A stretch of DNA of 22,500 nt from Glandiceps talaboti (lineage: Eukaryota; Hemichordata; Enteropneusta; Spengelidae), in NCBI RefSeq assembly GCF_964340395.1, contig NC_135552.1, forward strand, positions 11,844,694 to 11,867,193, given 5' to 3'. The translations under genes were made by a program, and so were the position numbers. Numbering within the stretch: the stretch's first letter is position 1; the number at the start of each line of letters is the position of its first letter. Of this stretch, positions 1-8,555 are shown piece after piece. Below the pieces are notes generated by a model. The model saw only the letters and a program-made list of their open reading frames with translations. It had not been told where the DNA came from and did no database searches.

Positions 1-457
1 TTTGCCCAATATCTCAAACGAAAACGTCGTTTCACTAAAGGCATACCTACTTCTAGTACTGCTACTATGTATACACATACACTCTAGTACAGTGTATTTT
101 AGCCTGCGTTTTATTTTTAGATTCGTCTTTCTTCAAAATAAACTTGAACCTAGCTAGGAATGATTTTTGCGGTGGACAATCTTCATGTATTTTGACATTG
201 ATAGGACGTGTTTAAAACATCAAATCTAAAACGGAATGCTATTTTCAAATGGAAACTAACACTCACTAGCAAAGGACTTCCCTTCGATCACGCCCCCACG
301 TGGTGAATCAGAGAAAACTGGTATGTAACTTATTGTTTTCTAGGAGATGATTCCCGGTCTTGTACTAGTATCTGAATTAATAATTTCAATATTTGACTTC
401 CGTCTCTATCCTACCCCTGATAACTACCCTTGATAATCTAACTACAAAAATAACATT
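1..457. other. AT-rich unique DNA, possible 3' flank of a minus-strand gene
   Basis: No frame or repeat of note is visible. The only relevant signal is an AATAAA hexamer on the minus strand at 115-110, about 345 bases downstream of the stop of the candidate minus-strand exon at 458-652. It could serve as its polyadenylation signal, but AATAAA is frequent by chance in DNA this AT-rich. Confidence 0.3.
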
Positions 458-652
458 TCATGAAATCGTGTACATAACTATAATATATTCATGTTTTTTA
501 AAGATATACGCACATTTTTCAACATGTTTAACTAGGGTCAAAGTCGATGATAAATAATTTCTAAACATATCGGCAAATATTTTACTAGGAAGTTTTAGTT
601 CCCGGATGTCAACAATAACTTTTAATTGGTGAACAGAATGATACTTGTAAGA
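458..652 (-). CDS. Candidate terminal exon of a small secreted protein (hypothetical)
   Basis: On the minus strand a strong 3' splice-site string (long pyrimidine stretch ending TTTCCTTGTTTCAG, AG at 654-653) is followed by 64 open codons and a TGA at 460-458. The encoded stretch is mixed-charge (SYKYHSVHQLK..., one Cys in VEKCAY, C-terminus VMYTIS) and I recognise no family. The acceptor is in phase 0, which matches the phase-0 donor of the candidate upstream exon at 1440-1351, giving a 698-base intron and a 94-residue product. What is seen is the open frame and the splice-like strings. The gene itself is inferred. It could equally be a chance frame in AT-rich DNA, since there is no homology or cysteine pattern to defend it. 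Confidence 0.25.
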   Translation of the reverse strand, partial: SYKYHSVHQLKVIVDIRELKLPSKIFADMFRNYLSSTLTLVKHVEKCAYIFKKHEYIIVMYTIS

Positions 653-703
653 CTGAAACAAGGAAACGTAATGTACAACAAAGAAAAAACACTGCCAATA
701 CAA

Positions 704-1326
704 GAACTCTACGTGTTTTTATACGGTCGTTTAAAATGTTGATTACTTCATTTTAGCGTGATTTTATCAGTGGACCCGAGGATTGGATAGGGTCATCTAT
801 TGTGCATGCGTTTTCCTATAGATCTACAGAACAACAATCATAAAGTTAAATCCAAAATCGAACTGGCAGAAGCAAAGGTTTCCGAAATCTGTATTTTTTT
901 TCACTGGTTTGACAAACTCAAGTCTCATGTCTTTGTATTATAACATCATACAGATTCGTTAGCCTGATATATCAAAATACCAGGTGCCACTTTAATACTT
1001 GACCAATTTGTTCATATGTGCCATGTTTATAGATCTATAAAAGTTCAACCAAATTGTTGTCGTATGTTTTATGATCAGTTGCGTCTAATATGTATGACAA
1101 TACACGACTTATCCTATTTTTAATAAATGGTGGCCTCCCCCCCATGCCCCCCCCCTGCTTACTTTTGTCCGTTGCCTAAATGGGGATTTCCCTACCGAGT
1201 CCCAAACCAATTACTAACAACCCAGTGACTTTCAGTATTGTATGGAGTCGAAGTGAATGACGTCACGCTCTGCCATTTTGTTATTGCTGTGTTTGTCTGA
1301 CCATTCAAACTTCCAAATGTTCTACG
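704..1326. other. Putative intron / non-coding DNA
   Basis: No frame or structured repeat is seen. If the minus-strand gene model is right, 1350-653 is its intron. A C-rich run (two stretches of 7-9 C) lies at 1136-1156. Confidence 0.3.
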
Positions 1327-1350
1327 TCACAAAGGGATGTGTACACTTAC

Positions 1351-1440
1351 TTGTATTGTCTGCAATATGCTTTCAGACACTTTCTTTGTAGGTGATGTAC
1401 ATTCATTGACTAGGAATTGCGCTAAAAGTAAAATACACAT
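1351..1440 (-). CDS. Candidate signal-peptide exon of a minus-strand gene (hypothetical)
   Basis: Read on the minus strand, an ATG at 1440-1438 opens a 30-codon segment starting MCILLLAQFLVNEC. It contains a hydrophobic core (ILLLAQFLV) followed by a polar stretch (TSPTKKVSESILQTIQ). It ends exactly at a consensus 5' splice site GTAAGT (1350-1345), leaving phase 0. The frame is open further upstream (to about 1530) with more hydrophobic residues (CVIF) before the Met and an AG (CGCAG) at about 1502, so the real start may be in an earlier exon. Reading through the donor adds only seven codons before TGA. No family is recognised. The evidence is the coincidence of a hydrophobic leader, a perfect donor and a phase-matched acceptor at 653, so it is suggestive only. 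Confidence 0.25.
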
Positions 1441-1705
1441 AAATATGACGCACGTGGGTTTATCCCAAGAGTGAATCCTGACTACTTTCTTACAGACGTA
1501 CCTGCGACACGAACCACACACAAATTTGGTCTAACCTAATGGTTTACCTCAACACTTTTTGCAAACCTGGTTGACAATTCGATTATTTAGATACACATAG
1601 TAACATTTGCAAGGATGTCACTGTCATCTTATCTACTACCATTATGTCAAGAAACGTGAAGACGCTTGCAGTTTGTCATAAGATTGAAAACCAAGCGGCT
1701 TTTCA

Positions 1706-1736
<31 letters not shown>

Positions 1737-1737
1737 C
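1706..1737. repeat. (AAC)n trinucleotide microsatellite
   Basis: About ten uninterrupted AAC/CAA units. Confidence 0.95.
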
Positions 1738-2014
1738 CATCGAGTATTATATAAAATTGTACTTACCAGTGATCCCAATAATAGCATACTTTTGTCACTC
1801 ACATTTATGTCATGCACGCTAGCTTGATTTTAGTATTATTTAAATGTAACAGGGTGAGAAGATGGATTTCTGGAATATTCAGTAAAATTTTTATAATGAT
1901 CAATAGAAACGATAATACATATTGCCTATAAGCTTAATGGGTCTTGCAATGGAATCAATATAAAAGAAATAATGTTCCTTGTTTTTTCGATAAACCAAAA
2001 TATATGCTAAGAAT
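1738..2014. other. Non-coding, no recognised feature
   Basis: AT-rich unique sequence. No frame, hairpin or repeat was found. Confidence 0.4.
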
Positions 2015-2229
2015 CACTCTCAAATTAACCACTTGCACATCAAGTACACTAAATGTCACACTCAAATTAACCACAGCCACGTCAATTCTATACTAAATGC
2101 CACGGTGACTCTCAAATTAACCACTTGCGCTTCGATTCTATACTAAATGTCACTCTCAAATTAACCAATGGCACATCAATTCTACACTAAATGTCACTCT
2201 CAAATTAACAACTGGTACTTCAATTTGAA
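2015..2229. repeat. 44-bp minisatellite, five degenerate copies
   Basis: The motif CTCAAATTAACCA recurs with its CAAATTAAC core at 2021, 2063, 2113, 2157 and 2201, giving spacings of 42, 50, 44 and 44. Each unit continues with a variable (TT)GCACATCAATTCTA-like part and ACTAAATGTCA. The 50-bp copy carries a short insertion (around 2101-2106). The copies differ by point changes, so the array is not recent. Confidence 0.92.
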
Positions 2230-2334
2230 TAGATCCCTGTGAGGCTGTGTATGGAGGTACATTGTATCTTCTACCTCCAAGGTAAATTACTGTGTCTTTT
2301 GTTATAATTTTAAATCAAGTTGCCTCTCTTTTTT

Positions 2335-2580
2335 AGCCCCCGTCGGACGAAGTCCGAGGCGGGGGCTTTATAAATTGGGTTCTGTCCGTGCGTGTGTGCA
2401 TCCGTCCGTGCGTCCGTCCGTGCATGCATGCATGCGTGTGTCCGTCCTCAGCCATATCTCGGACAATCATGGACCGATTCCTTCCAAAATTGGTACATTC
2501 ATAATTAGATATGAGTTACATATGCACGCTGATTTTCTTTTGGATGCGATGTGGTTTAGCTGATTTACAAACATTTAAAA
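2335..2580. mobile_element. Hairpin-headed interspersed repeat with (GTCC)n tract, pearl/HINE-like
   Basis: A hairpin at 2335-2367 pairs AGCCCCCG (2335-2342) with CGGGGGCT (2360-2367), and TCGGAC with GTCCGA around a GAA loop. It is followed by TATAAATTGGGTT, then a degenerate GTCC/GTGC tract (2381-2449), then one unit resembling the core of the larger element at 10308 (a CTC...GACCGATTCCTTCCAAAATTGG section). The order hairpin, ACGG-type tetranucleotide, core unit is that described for bivalve pearl elements and Helentron-derived HINE/DINE repeats. The right boundary is approximate and no coding capacity is present. Confidence 0.55.
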
Positions 2581-2655
2581 TATTTCACATGTCTGTAACA
2601 ATAATTTGTAGAGTAAATTGTACATGTGTATGAACATGGGTTCAGAATTGCAATC

Positions 2656-2695
2656 ATCGAATTCAAATTTAGATTATCGAATTCAAATTCAGATT
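2656..2695. repeat. 20-bp tandem duplication
   Basis: Two adjacent copies of ATCGAATTCAAATTYAGATT differ at a single base. Confidence 0.9.
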
Positions 2696-2758
2696 AGATT
2701 CGGATGTTTGTAAGAGTGACTTGTGTTTTTTATATCTGCATCGATAAAAGGTAAGGAG

Positions 2759-2822
2759 AATTATTATTCTTTATTGTCAATGTGCTTTGGATAATTATTA
2801 ATCTTTATTGTCAATGCGCTTT
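2759..2822. repeat. 30-bp direct repeat, 34-bp spacing
   Basis: The unit at 2759-2788 (AATTATTATTCTTTATTG...) is repeated at 2793-2822 with two mismatches. Confidence 0.9.
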
Positions 2823-3209
2823 TCATTACATACAATGCATTTCATGCTGTGCCAATCATAATTGTACATTTGTGGTAAATGGTATGTGTGTAAATAAAGC
2901 TTTTGAATGAAAGTTGTAAGCGCAAGTATGCATATTTGTTTATCAAAATCATCAAATATGGCCGGAAAACGGTTTATTGTACTTTTTGAGAATTATTTGG
3001 TCCCTATCCAATTCGTCTAATATATGAATATGTCTAATAGTGTGAATCCAAATCTGAGAATATTGTGCAAGATCGCCAACGTTATCATCCAAAAAGAGGC
3101 TGATGACGTATGTGCTTTAGATTTCATTCATGAATTGTAGTGCTCGCACAAAATTTCTTCCATTCTCCACGATACAGTAGATTCCGTTGTAAGTTTAACC
3201 CTACATTAT
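2823..3209. other. Non-coding, no recognised feature
   Basis: AT-rich unique sequence. No convincing frame or repeat is seen. Confidence 0.4.
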
Positions 3210-3290
3210 CAGTGTTCTCCACGAGGGGTTTTTGAGGGGCGCACCGCCCCTCTGTTTGCGTTCAGCGCCCCTTTGTTTTGATGTGAACGT
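3210..3290 (+). mobile_element. Possible solo hAT-type terminus
   Basis: The string CAGTGTTCTCC at 3210-3220 is the kind of terminal sequence many animal hAT elements start with. It is followed by a GC-rich subterminal section with a perfect GAGGGGCG/CGCCCCTC hairpin (3234-3252). No matching opposite end or 8-bp target duplication was found nearby. A single 10-base match to the inverse motif lies at about 19747. This could be a decayed end or coincidence. Confidence 0.3.
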
Positions 3291-3886
3291 CTTCAAGAGA
3301 TTCTATTCAATGCCGTTAATGAAGGAAGTGAACAGCGACACTGCGTCTATCATCATTTATGAACTTATTTATCGCCTTGATTATAACAATGGTAGCCGAA
3401 ACAAAAACAGTAAATGTAGTACCGTCGTAAAGTAGAAGACGGTATGTTGGTAGTTTCTATGGCCGGGTATATCAAACCGGTAATTTCCAAGCCTTCCCGT
3501 ATACGTAATACAGTACGCATACGATGTACGATGTCACGGCAATTTTCGCATTGTATCGATAAATACGAACAAAATCCTAAAATTTATACATGTTCTTTAG
3601 AAATAACTACTCCGGTACGGTTCCATGGTAAAATTTATGTCCTAAATGATCACGTTTGGATGTGAATCGCGATCGTAGTACCACGAGGTAGCTCCAATGT
3701 GGCAGCCATGTTTGTTACTGCACATTTGCACTGAACGTATTCGGTTATTCTTAGCCCAAATTCGTCACATTAAAAATGTACGTATTTCCGGCAAATTTGG
3801 ATGAAAAATCATTTTCCATTCATGAAAATTAAAAGGATATCAAATTTTAGAGAAATAAAGGGAAATGAATTGTTTTCAATTAATTT
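3291..3886. other. No recognised gene
   Basis: Two short plus-strand frames (3232-3435 and 3444-3665) match no family and have no defensible start. If the minus-strand protease fragment once continued, its remainder should lie here on the minus strand, but I see no recognisable continuation. Confidence 0.35.
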
Positions 3887-4183
3887 TTATGAATGACATG
3901 CACCAGATTCAGTAATCAAAAATTGGGGTGAACCTTGATGTATACTACCAATAATTGCAAATTTACCAGGGCAAGTCTGTTTTGGTGTTGGAGGACCTGG
4001 GTTTGTTTCTATATCACCTCCAAGCAGGAGCAACATCCTGGTGTAATAATTATAATACAAGTAAAGGTGAAGAATACAAGCGCAGCAGAAGGACAATATC
4101 TTTGTTAATTTTACATTGATCATGTAGTGCACAGAATAAAAACTTCCTACAGACTGCCTGTATTGTTGGACACACATTCCCAT
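3887..4183 (-). pseudogene. 2A-like peptide plus N-terminal (Gln/Cys) half of a C76-like cysteine protease, truncated
   Basis: A minus-strand frame of 98 codons (ATG 4183-4181, TAA 3889-3887). Residues 28-55 are hydrophobic (SFCCACILHLYLYY... LLLLG) and lead into GDIETNPGP (residues 56-64, nucleotides 4018-3992). This fits the 2A/2A-like consensus DxExNPGP, which causes ribosome skipping between Gly63 and Pro64. After a short linker, residues 74-96 read KFAIIGSIHQGSPQF...C. This resembles the start of the deubiquitinase domain of herpesvirus large tegument proteins and of transposon/host homologues. Gln83 and Cys96 are 13 apart, the spacing of the oxyanion Gln and catalytic Cys in the mouse cytomegalovirus M48 protease. 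The frame stops two residues after the Cys, so most of the domain is missing. The hydrophobic leader plus 2A also fits the known double use of such 2A sequences as signal peptides. The 2A call is strong and the protease call moderate. Confidence 0.65.
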
Positions 4184-4323
4184 GATTGTTTTATTGCTAA
4201 TACCTAGTCAGTAATTTGAAATATAAACTAAGACAATTGAACTTTCTATTTCTAGTTCTTTCAAGTGTTTGTATCCTTGGTACAACTTATATTGTAGTGA
4301 GTTCTAGGACAAGTTTCTAATAA

Positions 4324-4428
4324 TGTATGTACTGTCCTATCACCTGTCTTTTATTTTATGTATGTACTGTCCTATCACCTGTCTTTTATTTTATGTATGT
4401 ACTGTCCTATCACATGTGTTTTATTAGA
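4324..4428. repeat. 35-bp tandem repeat, three copies
   Basis: The ACTGTCCTATCAC core recurs at 4331, 4366 and 4401 (exact 35-bp period). The first two copies are identical, and the third diverges in its second half. The array lies between the two oppositely oriented protease fragments, close to where a rearrangement junction would be expected. Confidence 0.93.
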
Positions 4429-4586
4429 TTTTGGTTGTTGTCTTTGCTTTTGTTCTCTTTGTGTTCTCTAGTTCTCTAGTGGTCTATGTTCAGACCAGCA
4501 GTTAATTTGGGACGGTGCCCAAATCCTACTTTAACCTCCTCAACTGAAGAGTGTTCTCGGGTTCTGAGAACTATGTTATTGTATTT

Positions 4587-5672
4587 ATGTCTGTTGTGCA
4601 AGGTGTGTGCCTTTGTTGTGTCTGTATGCTTGTAAACCAGTACAGGATCCAACAATTTACTCCTACCACTGATATTGAATTTCATAAAATGGAGAGTGTA
4701 TTTGAGAGTGCTCTAGAAATTTCATCCCAGTGTATTCTTATAGTGAAAGACTATGGTATGGCATTATTTACTCAAGATGACCAGTTCCACTTGTTCGATC
4801 CTCATAGCAGAAATGATCAAGGTTATTCAATGCCTGATGGACATGCAGTTCTTATCATTTTCAAGACAATACATGATCTCTGTACCCATTTAAGACAACT
4901 AACATCAATATTGACTGAGGATTCTCTTGCAAGTGTGGCTTTTGAAATTACTCCTACACTAGTCTATACAACAAATAGTCCAAGTGATTCCTTTAACCTT
5001 ACAGCACATTATGGGATATGTTCATCTGCCATCATAACATGTACAACTGAAGAAAAGTATATACATAAGACGAAACAAACACTTAAAGTTGATAATAAAA
5101 AAAAATTCTCAAAAACAGAAAGATCATGTGCGCGTAAAATTAATGTCGCGAACCCTGATTTAAAGGAAGTACAAATGTATTCAACAGAGCAAGACACATT
5201 AACACAATATACTAGTGAAACAGCTTCATGTAGCGTCAAAAGCATGCCACAGGTGTGTAAAACAGACCAATTACAAAGAACTGTTTCACAACCTTTGTCA
5301 TGTGTACTTAAAATTAATGTCACAAAACCTCATTTAAAAAAGGTACAGATATATTCAACAAAACAACAAACATTAACTCACAAAAACACTTGTGAGATAG
5401 CTACATATAGAGTCCATAGCATGACACAGGTGTGTAAATCAGACAAATTACAAAGAACTGTTTCACAAACAAGTTATCAGCACAGTGATAATGATTGTAA
5501 AATCATTAGTGATTCTGCACCAGTTACACATTATTATCATCCAATTGACAAATCATGGCAATTTGCAAAAGCAATACTGTTTTCTTTGTCCCCACCAAAA
5601 CACACTTTATTTTTTTTTTGGGCTAGGACTTTAAGTCTCAAACATCCACTGCGGGGGCTGTGTCATCTTTGA
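4587..5672 (+). CDS. C-terminal (Asp-x-His) half of a C76-like cysteine protease with a repeat-bearing tail
   Basis: The plus-strand frame is open from 4548. The first ATG is at 4587 (361 residues). Counting residues from 4551, 47-121 read as the second half of the tegument-type protease: ESVFESALEISS, ILIVKDYGMALF, FHLFDPHSRNDQG (81-91), PDGHAVLIIF. Asp83-x-His85 matches the Asp/His pair of the family, which is also separated by one residue. The matching Gln/Cys half is absent upstream in this orientation and lies on the other strand at 3887-4183, so this frame alone cannot be an active protease. Residues 193-308 are two 58-residue tandem repeats (C-x2-KINV...YST-x-Q...QVCK-x-D-x-LQRTVSQ). 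The tail (HYYHPIDKSWQ, then a poly-T-encoded LFFFW) probably runs into unrelated DNA before the stop. The first 35 residues are low-complexity Cys/Val-rich and may not be coding. It is likely a fragment of a 2A-bearing retroelement or multicopy family, and transcription is unknown. Confidence 0.6.
   Translation: MSVVQGVCLCCVCMLVNQYRIQQFTPTTDIEFHKMESVFESALEISSQCILIVKDYGMALFTQDDQFHLFDPHSRNDQGYSMPDGHAVLIIFKTIHDLCTHLRQLTSILTEDSLASVAFEITPTLVYTTNSPSDSFNLTAHYGICSSAIITCTTEEKYIHKTKQTLKVDNKKKFSKTERSCARKINVANPDLKEVQMYSTEQDTLTQYTSETASCSVKSMPQVCKTDQLQRTVSQPLSCVLKINVTKPHLKKVQIYSTKQQTLTHKNTCEIATYRVHSMTQVCKSDKLQRTVSQTSYQHSDNDCKIISDSAPVTHYYHPIDKSWQFAKAILFSLSPPKHTLFFFWARTLSLKHPLRGLCHL
5127..5475 (+). repeat. 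Two 174-bp tandem units inside the protease frame
   Basis: Units begin at 5127 and 5301 with TGT...AAAATTAATGTC and end ACAAAGAACTGTTTCACAA. The second unit has one extra codon. Similarity is clear at both the protein and DNA levels, with many differences, so this is an old in-frame duplication. Confidence 0.88.
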
Positions 5673-5730
5673 TGGCTTGTTCTTTCTTGAATTTTCCGGT
5701 CTCACTCTAAACTTCACCAACGCCCGTGAT

Positions 5731-5990
5731 ACAGGTGAGTAACTTCTACTTCAATAACGACGATATAGATTTTAGAAGACAAACATGTCATAGTTTTATG
5801 ACTATTTCCGCTAAAGCAATAGCCAAACGAGATATTACTGTATCTTCATATGACACAATAACTGACGTCATGTTGACTATTCCCGCTAAAGCAATACGCG
5901 CGGGTATTTAGGCCAAAGATCGACATGTTTGTCTTCTAAAATCATGAAAATACCGACGGTATTAATATAACGTAGAAGTTACTCACATGT
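5731..5990. mobile_element. 260-bp palindromic MITE / foldback element
   Basis: The terminal inverted repeat ACA(G/T)GTGAGTAACTTCTAC lies at 5731-5749 and inverted at 5972-5990 (18 of 19). A second, perfect 21-bp inverted pair, ATTTTAGAAGACAAACATGTC, lies at 5769-5789 / 5922-5942. The spacers between arms differ (19 versus 29 bases). The centre holds a 23-bp direct repeat, TGACTATT(T/C)CCGCTAAAGC.., at 5799-5821 and 5874-5896. There is no transposase and no clear target duplication. The left end contains ACAG|GTGAGT, a consensus splice donor. Confidence 0.82.
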
Positions 5991-6282
5991 CTGGGCGCAG
6001 ACATTTGGCACCGTACTGCACTAAACGTCATCGCCACGCATGCGCTCTAAAAGAACATCGTGATTTGGTTCAGCAGTCACCGTACACGCGGTGAGGAATT
6101 TGCCACAATTAACCAAAATTATCAAACATGCTAGATAATTGGCTCACGGCTACGAATGGCAAAACATCTCCCTAAAAGTTGCCCGCACACGAGAGGAATC
6201 GGCGAAAGGGTATTGTCAAGAGTGAAATTTTGCTCAGCTGATTCACCTCGTGAGCGCCAGGCTAAAAAAAAACATTATCTTA
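5991..6282. other. CpG-rich unique DNA
   Basis: CG dinucleotides are denser here, and on to about 6960, than in most of the window. Such unmethylated-looking patches can mark promoters or young repeats. No gene is identified. Confidence 0.35.
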
Positions 6283-6333
6283 GGGAAGAGGTCCATTTCA
6301 AGTTGCCGGTACCGCGGGCGGTTCCCGCGGGAA
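6283..6333 (+). repeat. Left arm of a long inverted repeat (GGGAAGAGGTCC...CCGCGGGAA)
   Basis: 51 bases match the reverse complement of 8813-8863 with two mismatches. The arm contains GCGGTTCCCGCGGGAA. Just inward, CCGGTACCGC (6307-6316) and GCGGTACCGG (6356-6365) form their own perfect 10-bp inverted pair. Confidence 0.85.
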
Positions 6334-6365
6334 ACACACCTTTACCGCGGTAACAGCGGTACCGG

Positions 6366-7963
6366 GTTCAGCTGTCAGTAATGAGCTTGTATGTACACGG
6401 GAAACCGACGATACCGGGACCACGACATTATCTCCATAGTCTTTTGTGTGGCATGTCCTTTGATTATTCCGACAACACCTAAATTCATTGTTCATGAGAG
6501 AACAATAGATCGCAAACATGTCGCACACGATGCTATTCGGAGATGTTTTGCAGGTCCGATGATTTGTCGCATGTTTTTTTTTTCCGAATTCAGTAGACCA
6601 CCGAACTCAATGGGGACATGGGTGACGTTCAGACACTGAGATTGATGTTCAAAACTGACACAACTTAAACAGGTACCGACATGAACCCTCACGTCACAGT
6701 ATCGATAAATGATTAAAATAATAATGCCCACTCGCCAAATCGTAAAATGCGAATAAAATCTGCAATTTGCAAGAAGATTTTGGACTCAATTAGTCAAACT
6801 TGCGAGGACACTTCTGCGACACCAGAAAGTCTATAAGCAATGGCGCGGCGTGTTCATCGATACGAAAATGTGGCGATCAGATCTGTTCACACTTGTAGCT
6901 ACGTCATGATTACTTCAAGGTCGGTCAGGGGTCATGTTACGTCCCCCTTGCCATGTGCGCTTGGTAAAAGGAAATGAAAACTGCCCTTATAATAAAACGT
7001 AACTGCTTTACTTTAGGTTGTACATACTTCAGAAAGGAATATCTGAAAAATCATGAGGTAACACGAGACCAAAACGTCGCGGCCATGGCCACCCGAAGAC
7101 TTTGTGTATGAAATAGTTGCACATTTCGACTGACATATTTTTGTACATGCCTTTTTTTCTACTCGCGTGTACATGTACATCATTTGTGTCTAATACTGTT
7201 TTATTGTCATAACTATTTGATTTCGGTCACACCTCTCAACTAAAGACTAATTGTTGTCACCATAGACTGGACAATTAATAAGTCGTTTACAACCTCTTAC
7301 TACATTTGATGCTTTTATAGACAAATGTGCAATATGACGTAATTCGTAGCTTTTCTTTAAAATACGAGCCAATGATAGTGTACGAAGAAAGTGTGAACGT
7401 TTCATCGGTCACGATGTATAGTAAGCATTACGGATTTCATATTCACTGTCAGAACTGTATACAATAGAAAAATGTATAAATATAACCAGGACAAAAGACT
7501 AGTGACACTATGATACTGGTTTTTATTCACAGCATTTTTATTCATTTAATTCAAAGTCCTACCCTTTCGATGAACCCGCTCAGCATTTGACCCACTTGCA
7601 CGGAGTTATCGTATTTTTAACAAAGCCTGCTGTTCCACTATTCGATCACACTGCATGCACGCTGCGATCGAAGAATGAAAGCAGTTGTGTCTGACTTTTC
7701 GTCACAAATTGATTACATGTTCCAATAAACTTGATTCGTATGGCAATGTTTATTCTTGACTCGAAATCGTCTGATGATTTTTAACGTACGTCGCAGTTAA
7801 CCAATTGTAACATTACTTGCAGTGAATTTATAAAACCTCTTTGTACACCGGCGTGGGCGTTACTTGTCAAGCGACAGTGATTAATCGGGCGATCAGCCAA
7901 TCAGGTGTCCTCAATCTTCCCGCTTCAAAATCCAGGGAGCTGAGAATATGAGAAATACCATCC
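6366..7963. other. Interior of the inverted-repeat pair, non-coding
   Basis: No frame longer than about 80 codons and no transposase motif is seen. CpG stays frequent to about 6960, after which the sequence becomes AT-rich. A GGCCATGGCC palindrome at about 7080-7089 lies in good Kozak context but opens only eight codons. Confidence 0.4.
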
Positions 7964-8059
7964 GGGTAATGAAAAGTCCATACCCAGAGTATATTAGACA
8001 GACATGGTAATAAAAAGTCAACATCCGGAGTATATTTGACTGTGTGCGCAATATACTCC
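7964..8059. repeat. Two 36-bp direct repeats ending in an inverted GGAGTATATT hairpin
   Basis: Units at 7964-7999 and 8005-8040 (about 29 of 36 identical) each end GAGTATATT(A/T)GAC. The second contains GGAGTATATT (8027-8036), which pairs perfectly with AATATACTCC (8050-8059) across a 13-base loop. TCCGGAGTATATT recurs at 8496-8508. Confidence 0.8.
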
Positions 8060-8555
8060 AACAGGAAGAAGTTTGTAACGCGAGTTTGTTATCAACCAGA
8101 AAGAGCTGTCAAAATGAATGATCGATGGTGGCGAAAGCCCAACGAAATAAACGTCAATAGCTTGTGTGTGTGAACCTTTCAGTAGCTAAACATGTCTTGT
8201 CGAAAGCGACGTTTCGCTCAGTTTACATTTATGAACATGGAGAGTGCAGAGAGTATCCAACTTCATTGATGTATGTAATTCTGACTCCAATGTCAAAAAT
8301 ATCCTCTGAGATAATGCACAGTACAGCAGACACTGTATTTGAGAACTTGTAGTGTGAAGTGAGTGTCTAATTTTGTTTGTGTATGTGTATTAGCTAGAGT
8401 GTATACATAGCCCGGAAGATATGCAGACATGCACGATGGCGCAGACACTGTTATTATTATTGTTGTGGTGGCATGATAGCAGTGTATGAGTTATCTCCGG
8501 AGTATATTGGATTTCGAAACTCAATACACAACAAAGGAAATTAGCCGGTGTACAA

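Noticed and set aside
4476-4685. Minus-strand frame with GHRPKLTAGLNIDH, considered as a retroelement ORF start
   Set aside because: Short and overlapping the plus-strand frame. I could not tie it to a specific retroelement domain.
5009-5323. 104-codon minus-strand frame
   Set aside because: Lies opposite the better-supported protease-tail frame and shows only mirrored codons.
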